Assembly: GCF_024170005.1 (NCBI RefSeq)
Contig: NZ_JALJXJ010000019.1
Location: 62,001 to 126,000, forward strand
From: Azospirillum lipoferum
Lineage (GTDB): Bacteria > Pseudomonadota > Alphaproteobacteria > Azospirillales > Azospirillaceae
Reading direction: 5' to 3'
DNA: 64,000 nucleotides
Below the pieces are notes generated by a model. That model had not been told where the DNA came from. It worked only from the letters and a program-made list of their open reading frames with translations, and searched no databases. Of this stretch, positions 36,584 to 44,320 are shown one piece after another (the stretch's first letter is position 1; each line of letters begins with the position of its first letter). Made by a program: the position numbers and the translations under genes.

Positions 36584-37116
36584 TAGATCACCCGGTTGGT
36601 CGGGGTTGAGCGCCACGCCGTCCAGCGCGGCGGGAGGCGAGGCGGCAGCCGTTTCAGGCCATGCAGCGCAAAGACCAGGGCGATGTGCCCCAGGATCAGG
36701 GGCAGGGAGGCCTCCCCGATCTCCTTGTGCAGATGCTCGATTGTGACAAAGAAATCGGCGATGGCGCCGGTCGCCGCTGCCAGCCCGACGCCGGTCAGGA
36801 GGGCGGCGGCCATCCAGGCGGTCAGCGGGCTGCGTTCGGTTCGGGCCTTCGCATCGCCGGCGAACAGCCGCCCGAGCCATCCCGCCACCGCTTTGGCGGA
36901 GGGTCGCGGCAGGCGCAGCGGGCTTCCCGCCGGGACCAGCACGCCGGCCGTAACGCGCAGAAGGATGGCGGCGAGGACGGCATAGCCGGAGAAGACATGC
37001 ATGCCGTAGGTGTCCTCGTCGCCGGTCAGGTAAGCGACGACAAAGGCGCCCGAGACGGTGGCGTGGAAGACCAGCAGGGCGGTCATCTCGGCGGCGCTTG
37101 GCTTGCGGGCGGACAT
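36583..37116 (-). CDS. Cytochrome b561-type membrane protein
   Basis: 177 aa with four membrane helices and histidines positioned for b-heme ligation (LLVFHATVSGAFVVAYL, YGMHVFSGYAVLAAILLRV, EHLHKEIGEASLPLILGHIALVFALHGLKRL). It should pass electrons from the quinone pool to DHC and SHP. Start at 37116 follows GGAG with 6 bases spacing. A 71-residue charged loop (SPLRLPRPSAKAVAGW ... ARTERSP) lies between helices 2 and 3. Confidence 0.88.
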   Translation of the reverse strand: MSARKPSAAEMTALLVFHATVSGAFVVAYLTGDEDTYGMHVFSGYAVLAAILLRVTAGVLVPAGSPLRLPRPSAKAVAGWLGRLFAGDAKARTERSPLTAWMAAALLTGVGLAAATGAIADFFVTIEHLHKEIGEASLPLILGHIALVFALHGLKRLPPRLPPRWTAWRSTPTNRVI

Positions 37117-37141
37117 GGTGGTCTCCGTTCCGGATGGCAGC

Positions 37142-37270
37142 TCAGTCGTGGCTGGCGGACGGCAATGCGGCGACGCCCCCAGCACCATCCGCTCTCGCCT
37201 GATAGGCGGCTGCCAGCGCGCCGATGACCAGAGCGGCCAGCAGGGTGTGGAGGATCATCCTCTTCAGCAT
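37142..37270 (-). CDS. 42-residue membrane or exported peptide
   Basis: MLKRMILHTLLAALVIGALAAA followed by a short polar tail (YQARADGAGGVAALPSASHD). Ribosome site GGAG lies 7 bases before the ATG; it sits 13 bases after the upstream gene and 25 bases before cytochrome b in the same operon. It may be a small subunit of the cytochrome complex or a remnant signal peptide (the QARADG segment resembles a cleavage site). No family known. Confidence 0.55.
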   Translation of the reverse strand: MLKRMILHTLLAALVIGALAAAYQARADGAGGVAALPSASHD

Positions 37271-37283
37271 GGCGAGGCTCCGA

Positions 37284-37709
37284 TCAGTCGTCGTCGCGGT
37301 CGCCGTGACGGCCATTCTCGTGGCCGTTATCATGGCCATGGCGGCCTTCGTGCTTCTGCATGGCGTCGCGGCCGAAGGCGGTGCCGTCCTGGCGGATGAT
37401 CTGGCCGGCCTGGATCGCGCCCTGACGGACACCGCCGACGACGGTGATCTGGTCGCCGGACCGGATGCCGTCGGGAAGGAAGCCACGGCTGGCGACATCG
37501 ATGCGGTCGCGGCCGTCGGTCAGGACGAACCAGTTCGCCGCCACCTTCTCCACGGTGCCGGTCACGGTGCCGCCGCCGGCCTTCAACACATCGGCGATGG
37601 GCTGCGGGCTGGCCGGCTGGACGTCTGCACGGCGGTGGTCGCCGGCCCAGGCAGCGCCGGTGGCGAGGGTGGCGGCAAGGAGGGCGGCGAGGCTAACGGC
37701 TTTCAGCAT
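37284..37709 (-). CDS. Periplasmic OB-fold-like protein with His/Asp-rich tail
   Basis: 141 aa. Signal peptide about 1-22 (VSLAALLAATLATGAAWAGD). Middle part GTVTGTVEKVAANWFVLTDGRDRIDVASRGFLPDGIRSGDQITVVGGV has the beta-strand spacing of bacterial OB-fold (YgiW/BOF-like) proteins. The C-terminal 25 residues are rich in His, Gly and Asp (HGHDNGHENGRHGDRDDD), suggesting metal binding. First gene of the cytochrome operon, divergent from the PepSY/two-component genes and preceded by repeat pairs matching a response-regulator site. Confidence 0.7.
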   Translation of the reverse strand: MLKAVSLAALLAATLATGAAWAGDHRRADVQPASPQPIADVLKAGGGTVTGTVEKVAANWFVLTDGRDRIDVASRGFLPDGIRSGDQITVVGGVRQGAIQAGQIIRQDGTAFGRDAMQKHEGRHGHDNGHENGRHGDRDDD

Positions 37710-37773
37710 GGCATCACCTGTGGTGCGGGGGGAGCGTCGAAACGCCCGATGGACCGCACTCTGCCCCACCCGG

Positions 37774-37873
37774 CCTGAGCCGAGCCTGAACGGGCCGTTC
37801 ATCCGCCGTTCAGGCGGCAGACGGCAGACGGCAGACGGCAAACAATGGTTCGAGCGCATTCAGCGGCGGTTCA
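37774..37873. promoter_or_regulatory. Three 11-base-phased direct-repeat pairs (response-regulator boxes)
   Basis: Consensus GTTCAGG-N4-GTTCAGG. Plus-strand pairs: GTTCATC-CGCC-GTTCAGG (37797-37814) and ATTCAGC-GGCG-GTTCAGG (37858-37875). Minus-strand pair: GTTCAGG-CTCG-GCTCAGG (37774-37791). The 11-base phasing is the usual mode for OmpR/PhoB-family dimers. The region lies between the cytochrome operon and the PepSY-regulator-kinase operon, so it probably controls both. Confidence 0.65.
37816..37843. repeat. 7-base tandem repeat in the divergent promoter region
   Basis: GGCAGAC three times, then GGCAAAC, between two of the response-regulator boxes. It sets the distance between them, so copy-number change could alter regulation. 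Confidence 0.8.
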
Positions 37874-37945
37874 GGGATGCGACGATATGCTGGTTCAGTC
37901 GCGAGCCCCCGTTGCGCGATGCTGTCCCAGGCAGAGAGGTCGATC

Positions 37946-38281
37946 ATGAGGACCGGTCCCGCATTGCTCCTTGCTACCCTGCTCTTTGCGGCAGGACCGG
38001 AGGCGCGTGCCGGCGACGACCACGAGCGGGCCCGCGCCGCACTGCGCGAGGGGCGCATCCTGCCGCTGGAACGGATCGTCGAAAGCGCGAAGCAGCGGTT
38101 CGGCGGCGACGTGCTCGACGTCGATCTGGAGGATGAGGAGGACGGCTTTCGCTATGAGTTGAAGCTGATCGCTCCCGACGGCCGGATCCTGAAGCTGGAT
38201 TACGACGCCGCCACCGGGGAGCTGCTGCGGATCAAGGACCGCCACCGTTCCCATGGCAGGGGCCCGGGCGGAGGGAGGTGA
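37946..38281 (+). CDS. Periplasmic PepSY-domain protein
   Basis: 111 aa. Signal peptide about 1-22 (ALLLATLLFAAGPEARAG), then one PepSY-like domain (GRILPLERIVESAKQRFGGDVLDVDLEDEEDGFRYELKLIAPDGRILKLDYDAATGELL). Such proteins are often encoded with OmpR/EnvZ-type pairs and may tune the sensor kinase in the periplasm. It ends 5 bases before the response regulator, with start chosen at 37946 because of the signal peptide and an AGAGGT site. Confidence 0.82.
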   Translation: MRTGPALLLATLLFAAGPEARAGDDHERARAALREGRILPLERIVESAKQRFGGDVLDVDLEDEEDGFRYELKLIAPDGRILKLDYDAATGELLRIKDRHRSHGRGPGGGR

Positions 38282-38285
38282 CGCC

Positions 38286-38945
38286 ATGCGCGTGCTGGTC
38301 GTCGAAGACACGCCGGAACTGGCCCGGCAGCTGAAACAGCGGCTGGAGGGCGAAGGCTATGCGGTGGATGCCGCCGCCGACGGCGAGGAGGGACGCTTCC
38401 TGGGCGAGACCGAGCCCTATGACGCGGTGATCCTGGATCTGGGGCTGCCGAAGATCGACGGGCTGACGGTGCTGCGGTCCTGGCGGCGGGCGGGGATGAG
38501 CACGCCTGTGCTGATCCTGACCGCGCGCGACGCCTGGAACGAGAAGGTGCAGGGCATCGATGCCGGCGCCGACGATTATCTGGCCAAGCCCTTCAGCATG
38601 GAGGAACTGCTGGCCCGCATCCGCGCGCTGATCCGCCGTGCCAAGGGCCATGCCAGCGCCGAGATCGCCTGCGGCGGGGTGGTGCTCGACACCCGCACCG
38701 GGCGGGTCACGGTGGATGGCCTGCCGGTCGAGCTGACCGCCTTCGAATACCGGGTACTGTCCTACCTGATGCACCGCAAGGGGCAGGTGGTGTCGCGCAC
38801 CGAACTGACCGAACATGTCTATGCCCAGGATTTCGACCGCGATTCCAACACCATCGAGGTCTTCGTCGGCCGCCTGCGCCGCAAGCTGGGGGTGGATATC
38901 ATCAAGACGGTGCGCGGGCTGGGCTATCGCGCGGATGAACCGTAG
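38286..38945 (+). CDS. OmpR-family response regulator
   Basis: 219 aa. Receiver about 1-115 with VVEDTPE, phospho-Asp D51 (VILDLGLPKIDG) and YLAKPFSMEE; winged-helix DNA-binding domain about 125-218 (VELTAFEYRVLSYLMHRKGQVVSRTELTEHVY ... NTIEVFVGRLRRKLG ... GLGYRADE). The close relatives are QseB/PmrA/PhoP-like. Next gene is its kinase. Probably binds the 11-base-phased repeats upstream of the PepSY gene. Start chosen at the conserved MRVLVVED. Confidence 0.93.
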   Translation: MRVLVVEDTPELARQLKQRLEGEGYAVDAAADGEEGRFLGETEPYDAVILDLGLPKIDGLTVLRSWRRAGMSTPVLILTARDAWNEKVQGIDAGADDYLAKPFSMEELLARIRALIRRAKGHASAEIACGGVVLDTRTGRVTVDGLPVELTAFEYRVLSYLMHRKGQVVSRTELTEHVYAQDFDRDSNTIEVFVGRLRRKLGVDIIKTVRGLGYRADEP

Positions 38946-38969
38946 GAGCTGGCCGAGGGGGGAAAGGCG

Positions 38970-40331
38970 ATGGGATGGACGGAATCGCTGCGCTTCCGCC
39001 TGCTGGCCGGCGCCGCGGTGTGGGTGGCGCTGGCGCTGATGCTGGCGGGATGGATCATCGCCGACCTGTTCCAGACCCATGTCCGCCAGCGTTTCGAGGC
39101 GGAGCTGACCAACCATCTGGAACAGCTGGCGGCGGTGCTGGAGATCGACGCCGACGGCAGGCCGGCACTGCGGCAGCCCCTGAGCGACCCGCGCTTCCGC
39201 CGGCCGCTGTCGGGCCTCTACTGGCAGGTGGGGGAGAGTGCCGCCACGCCGCTGCGCTCGCGCTCCCTGTGGGACAGCGTCCTGGCGTTGCCCGATGACC
39301 GGGTGGAGAATGGCGGGCTGCACCGGCATGACGCCACCGGGCCGGCGAACCAGTCGCTGACCGTGCTGGAGCGCTTCGTCCTGCTGCCGGAGCGGGCGGA
39401 GCCGGTGCGCATCGCCGTCGCCGCCGACCGGGCCGAGCTTGCCGGCGTCACCCGCGCCTTCAACGCCACGCTCGCCCTGTCGCTGGCCGTGCTGGCCGCC
39501 GCCCTGATCGTCGCGGCGCTGATCCAGGTGCAGATCGGGCTGAGCCCGCTCTCCCGCCTGCGCGGCGAACTGACCGAGGTGCGGGCCGGCCGGAAGAAGG
39601 GCTTCGACGTGGCGATGCCGACCGAGATCCGGCCGCTGGTGGAGGATCTGAACGCGCTGCTGGCCCATGCCGAGGAGGTCGTCGGCCGTGGCCGGTTGCA
39701 GGCCGGCAATCTGGCCCATGCGCTGAAGACCAACCTTGCCGTGCTGGCGAACGAGGCCGGCGCGCTGGACGAGCGCAACGCGCGTACGGTGGGGGCGGCG
39801 ATGGTCCGGCAGGTGGAGCTGATGCGCCGGCACGTCGACCACCACATGGCCCGCGCCCGCGCCGCCGCCGCACGCAGCGTGCCGGGCATCAGCACGCCGG
39901 TGGCGGACTGTGTCGCGGCGCTGGTGCGGGTGATGCGCAAGCTGCATGCGCAGGCGGGGCTGGACATCAATGTCGATGCTCCCGCCGGCCTCCTGTTCGC
40001 CGGCGAACGGGAGGATCTGGACGAGATGCTGGGCAACCTGCTGGACAACGCCTGCAAATGGGCACGCGGCCGGGTCGAGGTGACCTGCCGGGCCGAGGGG
40101 GGCGGCATGCTGAGCCTCGTGCTCGACGACGACGGTCCCGGCCTGCCCGACGACTGCCGCGAGACGGCACTGGAGCCGGGCGTTCGCCTGGACGAAAGCA
40201 TGCCGGGAACCGGGCTCGGCCTTGCGGTGGTGCGGGATGTGGCGCGGCTCTATGGCGGCGATGTCAGGCTGGACGCCTCACCGTTGGGCGGGCTGCGGGC
40301 AGTGTTGCGTTTGCCGGCGGCTGCGGGATGA
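38970..40331 (+). CDS. Membrane sensor histidine kinase (PhoQ/QseC-like)
   Basis: 453 aa. TM1 about 10-32, a periplasmic domain of about 135 residues, TM2 about 168-190 (LSLAVLAAALIVAALI), HAMP, a dimerisation helix with H250 (NLAHALKTNLAVL) and HATPase (NLLDNACKWARG, DDDGPGLPD, GTGLGLAVV). The H box NLAHALKTNL is the variant seen in PhoQ-type kinases. Partner of the preceding regulator; the periplasmic PepSY protein may be its accessory. Stimulus unknown. Confidence 0.92.
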   Translation: MGWTESLRFRLLAGAAVWVALALMLAGWIIADLFQTHVRQRFEAELTNHLEQLAAVLEIDADGRPALRQPLSDPRFRRPLSGLYWQVGESAATPLRSRSLWDSVLALPDDRVENGGLHRHDATGPANQSLTVLERFVLLPERAEPVRIAVAADRAELAGVTRAFNATLALSLAVLAAALIVAALIQVQIGLSPLSRLRGELTEVRAGRKKGFDVAMPTEIRPLVEDLNALLAHAEEVVGRGRLQAGNLAHALKTNLAVLANEAGALDERNARTVGAAMVRQVELMRRHVDHHMARARAAAARSVPGISTPVADCVAALVRVMRKLHAQAGLDINVDAPAGLLFAGEREDLDEMLGNLLDNACKWARGRVEVTCRAEGGGMLSLVLDDDGPGLPDDCRETALEPGVRLDESMPGTGLGLAVVRDVARLYGGDVRLDASPLGGLRAVLRLPAAAG

Positions 40332-40397
40332 GGAGGGGCCGCGGCTGTTGTGATAGGGTGGCGGGCACAAAATCGCTTTTGAAAGCGGACAGGCCAG

Positions 40398-41120
40398 ATG
40401 ACCGATGATCTTCGCGCGGTTCGTGACGCTGTGGCGGCGAACGGTTTCTCTTTCGTTGCAGCGGCCGACATGCAGGATCTGCTCGACGCCGCTGGACTGC
40501 GGGATTGGGAGGGGTTCAGCACCAGCTGGAACGACCTGGGCCTGGACAGCTACATGGCGGACGGCGGGCGTTACCGCCGCCGGCGCCACGCCGCCTTCGC
40601 GCTGTCCGCCGGGGATATCCGGCGCAAGCCGCACCAGCCCCACTACCAGAGCCGGGACTACAACCCCTTGAATGGCGGCCTCGAACGCTGGTTCGAACCG
40701 ATCACCGAGGCGGTCGGAACCCACCCCGCTCTGACGGCGATCCTGAGAACCTGTTTCGCGCTGTTCGACCCGCTGACCCCCGCCGACACGAAACCGGATG
40801 TCTGGCACACGGAGGTCCATCAGTTCCGGATAGAAGCCCGCGCCGGCGAAGCCGGACGGCCGACCCCGGAAGGGATGCATCGCGACGGCGTGGACTGGGT
40901 CCTGGTGATGCTGGTCCGGCGCGAGAACGTCTCCAGCGGCACGACGAGCATCCATGATCTCGCCGGCCGGCCGCTGGGCAACTTCACCCTGCGCCATCCG
41001 CGGGAATCGGCGGTGGTGGACGATGCGCGGGTGTTCCATGGCGTGACCCCGGTCGAGCCCATCGATCCGGCCTGCCCGGCTTTTCGGGACGTGCTGGTGG
41101 TGACGATGCGGCGCGCCTGA
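40398..41120 (+). CDS. 2-oxoglutarate/Fe(II) dioxygenase family protein
   Basis: 240 aa. Matches the pattern of the 2OG-Fe family that includes L-isoleucine 4-hydroxylase: iron ligands H161 and D163 (GMHRDGVDW), and H214 (VFHGVTPV), with the 2-oxoglutarate-binding Arg after it (FRDVLVVTMRR). Probably hydroxylates a free amino acid or related small molecule. Ribosome site is weak. Follows the kinase after 66 bases; no functional link is evident. Confidence 0.82.
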   Translation: MTDDLRAVRDAVAANGFSFVAAADMQDLLDAAGLRDWEGFSTSWNDLGLDSYMADGGRYRRRRHAAFALSAGDIRRKPHQPHYQSRDYNPLNGGLERWFEPITEAVGTHPALTAILRTCFALFDPLTPADTKPDVWHTEVHQFRIEARAGEAGRPTPEGMHRDGVDWVLVMLVRRENVSSGTTSIHDLAGRPLGNFTLRHPRESAVVDDARVFHGVTPVEPIDPACPAFRDVLVVTMRRA

Positions 41121-41219
41121 CCGCGCGCCGCTTCCAACGGCATCGCATGGCGGGGTCGAAGCCCTGCGGCATACTGTCCGGTTCGGCCGCTGCACCTCCG
41201 ATCCGGTTTGCCTTCCACG

Positions 41220-41231
41220 CTAATATATTAG
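41220..41231. promoter_or_regulatory. AT-rich palindrome, likely promoter region
   Basis: CTAATATATTAG, followed by TATAATAATC, a strikingly AT-rich patch in GC-rich DNA about 40-50 bases before a tiny ORF and 150 bases before galM. It looks like a -10 region or operator. Confidence 0.4.
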
Positions 41232-41268
41232 TATAATAATCTCATGATTTACCCGGTGAGGCCGAGCC

Positions 41269-41349
41269 ATGACCGCGGACCCATTGGAAACGGCGCTGCT
41301 CCTGCGCGTGGTGATGGTCCTGGGGCTGCTGCTTCTCGGTTTCTACTAA
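41269..41349 (+). CDS. 26-residue membrane peptide
   Basis: MTADPLETALLLRVVMVLGL plus LLLGFY. A single hydrophobic helix with a short acidic N terminus. A GTGAGGCCGAG site precedes the ATG and an AT-rich promoter-like patch lies just upstream. It ends 25 bases before galM. Too short to be judged by family; it could be a small membrane protein or a leader peptide for galM. Confidence 0.45.
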   Translation: MTADPLETALLLRVVMVLGLLLLGFY

Positions 41350-41374
41350 CCTCTGCCACAGGGATGCCTGGACC

Positions 41375-42448
41375 ATGGCGACCGACCTCAAGCGAGAGAA
41401 TTTCTCCGCCACCATCGACGGCAAGCCGGTGGATCTGTTCACGTTGCGCAACAGGCGCGGCATGGTGGTGCGCATCACCAATTACGGTGCCAAGATCGAA
41501 CAGATCCTGGTTCCCGACCGCGACGGCGTCTTAGGCGACGTGGTTCAGGGCTATGACGGGATCGAGGGCGCGATGGGCGGACAGGCGTCCATGGGGTCCT
41601 TCATCGGGCGCTATTGCGGGCGCATCCCCGACGGGCGCTTCACCCTGGACGGCGTCACCCATCAGGCGGCGGTCAACAGCCCGCCCAACACCCTGCATGG
41701 CGGCCAGCGCGGCTCGCGCTTCCGCGTCTTCGACACCCGGCAACTCGACGAGTCCAGCCTGGAGCTGACCTATGTCTTCGAGGATGGCGAGGAGGGCTTT
41801 CCCGGCACCCTGCCGCTGCGGCTGGTCTATACGGTCGGCGACGACAACGCCCTGACCATCGCCTGGACCGCGGTGGCGGCCGACAGGACCACCATCGCCA
41901 ACTTCACCGACCACACCTTCTTCAACCTGTCGGGCGATCTGGGATCGTCGATCCTCGACCACGTTGCCACCATCCATGCCGGCCGCTATCTGGCGCTCGG
42001 CGAGACGGCGGTGCCGACCGGCGAGATGGTGGATGTCGCCGGCACGCCGCATGATTTCCGTACCCCGGCGGCGCTCGGCGCCCGCATCGAGGCCGACGAC
42101 CGCATGCTGGCGCTCGGCAAGGGGTACGACCTGCATTACGTGATCGACAAGCCGGCAAGCGGCCCGGCGCCGGTCCTCCATGCGCGCTTCCTGCACCCGG
42201 CCAGCGGCCGGACGCTGGAGGTGCTGTCGACCGAACCCGGCCTGCAGCTCTACACCGGCAATGCCCTGGAGGGCAAAGCCCCGCGGGACGTCGGCAAGGG
42301 CGGCACGCTCTACACCAAACACAGCGCCTTCTGCGCCGAACCGTCGAAATTCCCCAACGCCGTCAACATTCCATCTTTCCCCTCCACTGTGCTTCGTCCC
42401 GGCCAATGGACCGCCGGGTCCATCGTCTACCGGTTCGGGGTCGCCTGA
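41375..42448 (+). CDS. galM: Aldose 1-epimerase (galactose mutarotase)
   Basis: 357 aa, normal for GalM. Interconverts alpha and beta anomers of galactose and other aldoses. Seen: GMVVRITNYGAKI, GSFIGRYCGRIPDGRF, NSPPNTLHGGQRGSRFRVF, the histidine region DHTFFNLSGD and the C-terminal catalytic Glu region GLQLYTGNALEGK... AFCAEPSKFPNAVN. It has no signal peptide, so it is cytoplasmic. Precedes pyruvate kinase after 72 bases. Confidence 0.93.
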   Translation: MATDLKRENFSATIDGKPVDLFTLRNRRGMVVRITNYGAKIEQILVPDRDGVLGDVVQGYDGIEGAMGGQASMGSFIGRYCGRIPDGRFTLDGVTHQAAVNSPPNTLHGGQRGSRFRVFDTRQLDESSLELTYVFEDGEEGFPGTLPLRLVYTVGDDNALTIAWTAVAADRTTIANFTDHTFFNLSGDLGSSILDHVATIHAGRYLALGETAVPTGEMVDVAGTPHDFRTPAALGARIEADDRMLALGKGYDLHYVIDKPASGPAPVLHARFLHPASGRTLEVLSTEPGLQLYTGNALEGKAPRDVGKGGTLYTKHSAFCAEPSKFPNAVNIPSFPSTVLRPGQWTAGSIVYRFGVA

Positions 42449-42520
42449 GGCGGCGGCCCGCCGCCCGCCCCCAACCTGACTTGCACGGCAGCCCAACCTT
42501 CCCTTGGAGTCCGTTACGCC

Positions 42521-44020
42521 ATGAGCATTGCCAAGCCGATCCGCCGTTACCGGCAGACGAAGATCGTCGCCACGCTGGGTCCGTCCTCCTCCTCGCCCGA
42601 GATGATCCGCCGCCTGTTCGAAGCCGGCGTCGACGTCTTCCGCCTGAATTTCAGCCACGGCAGCCACCAGGACCATGGCGAGCGCCTCCGCGCCATCCGC
42701 GCGCTGGAGACGGAGACCGGCCGCCCCATCGCCATCATGGCCGACCTCCAGGGGCCGAAACTGCGGCTGGGCCGCTTCGCCGACGGTCCGGTGACGCTGA
42801 CCCCCGGCCAGTCCTTCTGCCTGGATCTGCTGGCGGAACCGGGCGACGCCCGCCGCGTCGGCATGCCGCATCCGGAGATCTTCGCCGCCCTGGTGCCGGA
42901 TGCCGAACTGCTGCTGGACGACGGCAAGGTGCGGCTGCGCGTCACCGCCTGCGGCGCCGATTTCGCCGAGACCGTGGTGGTGTCCGGGACGAGGCTGTCG
43001 GACCGCAAGGGCGTCAACGTGCCCGGCGTGGTGCTGCCGTTGTCGCCGCTGACGCCCAAGGACCGTGCCGACCTGGACTTCGCCCTCGACCAGGGGGTGG
43101 ACTGGGTGGCGCTGAGCTTCGTCCAGCGGCCGGAGGATGTGGCCGAGGCGCGCAAGCTGATCGCCGGCCGCGCCGCCCTGCTGTCGAAGCTGGAAAAGCC
43201 GCAGGCGATCCAGCATCTCGACCGCATCGTCGAGATGTCGGACGGCGTCATGGTGGCGCGCGGCGACCTGGGCGTGGAGATGCCGCCGGAAGACGTGCCG
43301 TCGATCCAGAAGCGCATCATCCGCGCCGCCCGTCTGGCCGGCAAGCCGGTGATCGTCGCCACCCAGATGCTGGAATCGATGATCTCCGCCCCCGCCCCGA
43401 CCCGGGCCGAGGCGTCCGACGTCGCCACCGCGGTGTTCGACGGCGCCGACGCCGTCATGCTGTCGGCGGAGACCGCATCCGGCGAGTATCCGGTGGAAGC
43501 GGTGTCGATCATGGACCGCATCGCCCGGCGGGTGGAGGGTGATCCGCTCTATCGCGGCCTGATGGACGCCCAGCATGCCGATCCGGAACAGACGGAATCG
43601 GACGCCATCACCGCGGCCGCCCGTCAGGTCGCCCACACGGTGAAGGCGGCGGCCATCGCCACCTACACCACCAGCGGTTCCACCACCCTGCGGGCGGCGC
43701 GCGAGCGGCCGGAGGTGCCGATCCTGTGCCTGACCGAACAGGCGGCCATCGCCCGCCGGCTGGTGCTGGCCTACGGCGTCCATGCCGTGCTGACGGAGGA
43801 TGTCCAGAGCTTCTCCGACATGGTGCACAAGGCGGCAAGACTGGCCTATGTGCATGGGCTGGCGGAGGAAGGCCAGCGGCTGGTCATCACCGCCGGCGTG
43901 CCGTTCGGCATGCCGGGATCGACCAATATCCTGCGAATCGCCTGGGTCGAGGCGCCGAGCCGTCCGGAGCGCGAACGCGACGCCCGCGCCCGTCAGCCGA
44001 TGCAGTTCGCCGACGCCTGA
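42521..44020 (+). CDS. pyk: Pyruvate kinase
   Basis: 499 aa. Converts phosphoenolpyruvate and ADP to pyruvate and ATP. Signature regions: TKIVATLGPSS, RLNFSHGS, KLRLGRF, and the catalytic/metal site SKLEKPQAIQ ... GVMVARGDLGVEMP ... KPVIVATQMLESM. A B domain and the C-terminal allosteric domain are present. The C-terminal 25 residues are Arg-rich. Ribosome site CTTGGAG about 9 bases before the ATG. Confidence 0.96.
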   Translation: MSIAKPIRRYRQTKIVATLGPSSSSPEMIRRLFEAGVDVFRLNFSHGSHQDHGERLRAIRALETETGRPIAIMADLQGPKLRLGRFADGPVTLTPGQSFCLDLLAEPGDARRVGMPHPEIFAALVPDAELLLDDGKVRLRVTACGADFAETVVVSGTRLSDRKGVNVPGVVLPLSPLTPKDRADLDFALDQGVDWVALSFVQRPEDVAEARKLIAGRAALLSKLEKPQAIQHLDRIVEMSDGVMVARGDLGVEMPPEDVPSIQKRIIRAARLAGKPVIVATQMLESMISAPAPTRAEASDVATAVFDGADAVMLSAETASGEYPVEAVSIMDRIARRVEGDPLYRGLMDAQHADPEQTESDAITAAARQVAHTVKAAAIATYTTSGSTTLRAARERPEVPILCLTEQAAIARRLVLAYGVHAVLTEDVQSFSDMVHKAARLAYVHGLAEEGQRLVITAGVPFGMPGSTNILRIAWVEAPSRPERERDARARQPMQFADA

Positions 44021-44140
44021 CCACGACCTGACGTTCCTGCTTTCCGCCGACCGCCAGGCGTCCGTTTCGAATAAGCGGGGGCTTGGCGGAGTAACAAGCG
44101 CACGATGACTCGGCCTGGCGGCCTATCGACTTCTATACCC

Positions 44141-44154
44141 TTGACACCGGTCAA
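44141..44154. promoter_or_regulatory. Inverted repeat TTGAC-N4-GTCAA in the gap before the MHYT gene
   Basis: In the 300-base gap between pyk and the MHYT-HD-GYP gene (44021-44320). TTGACA matches a -35 element, and the following AT-rich run AAATAAAGATAG may hold a -10. Otherwise nothing is seen in this gap. Confidence 0.35.
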
Positions 44155-44320
44155 ATAAAGATAGCTTTTTAACTAACTACCGGACGTTGCCCGGCGCCGT
44201 TCGACGCCGGAGATGAATGCTCCACGGCCGAACTCGGGGTTTCCCTGTCTTGAAGTCCAGCCGGTGGAGCGGACAATCAGGAAGACCGGCGACCGTCAGG
44301 TGTTTTCGGGAGAGTCGTGG

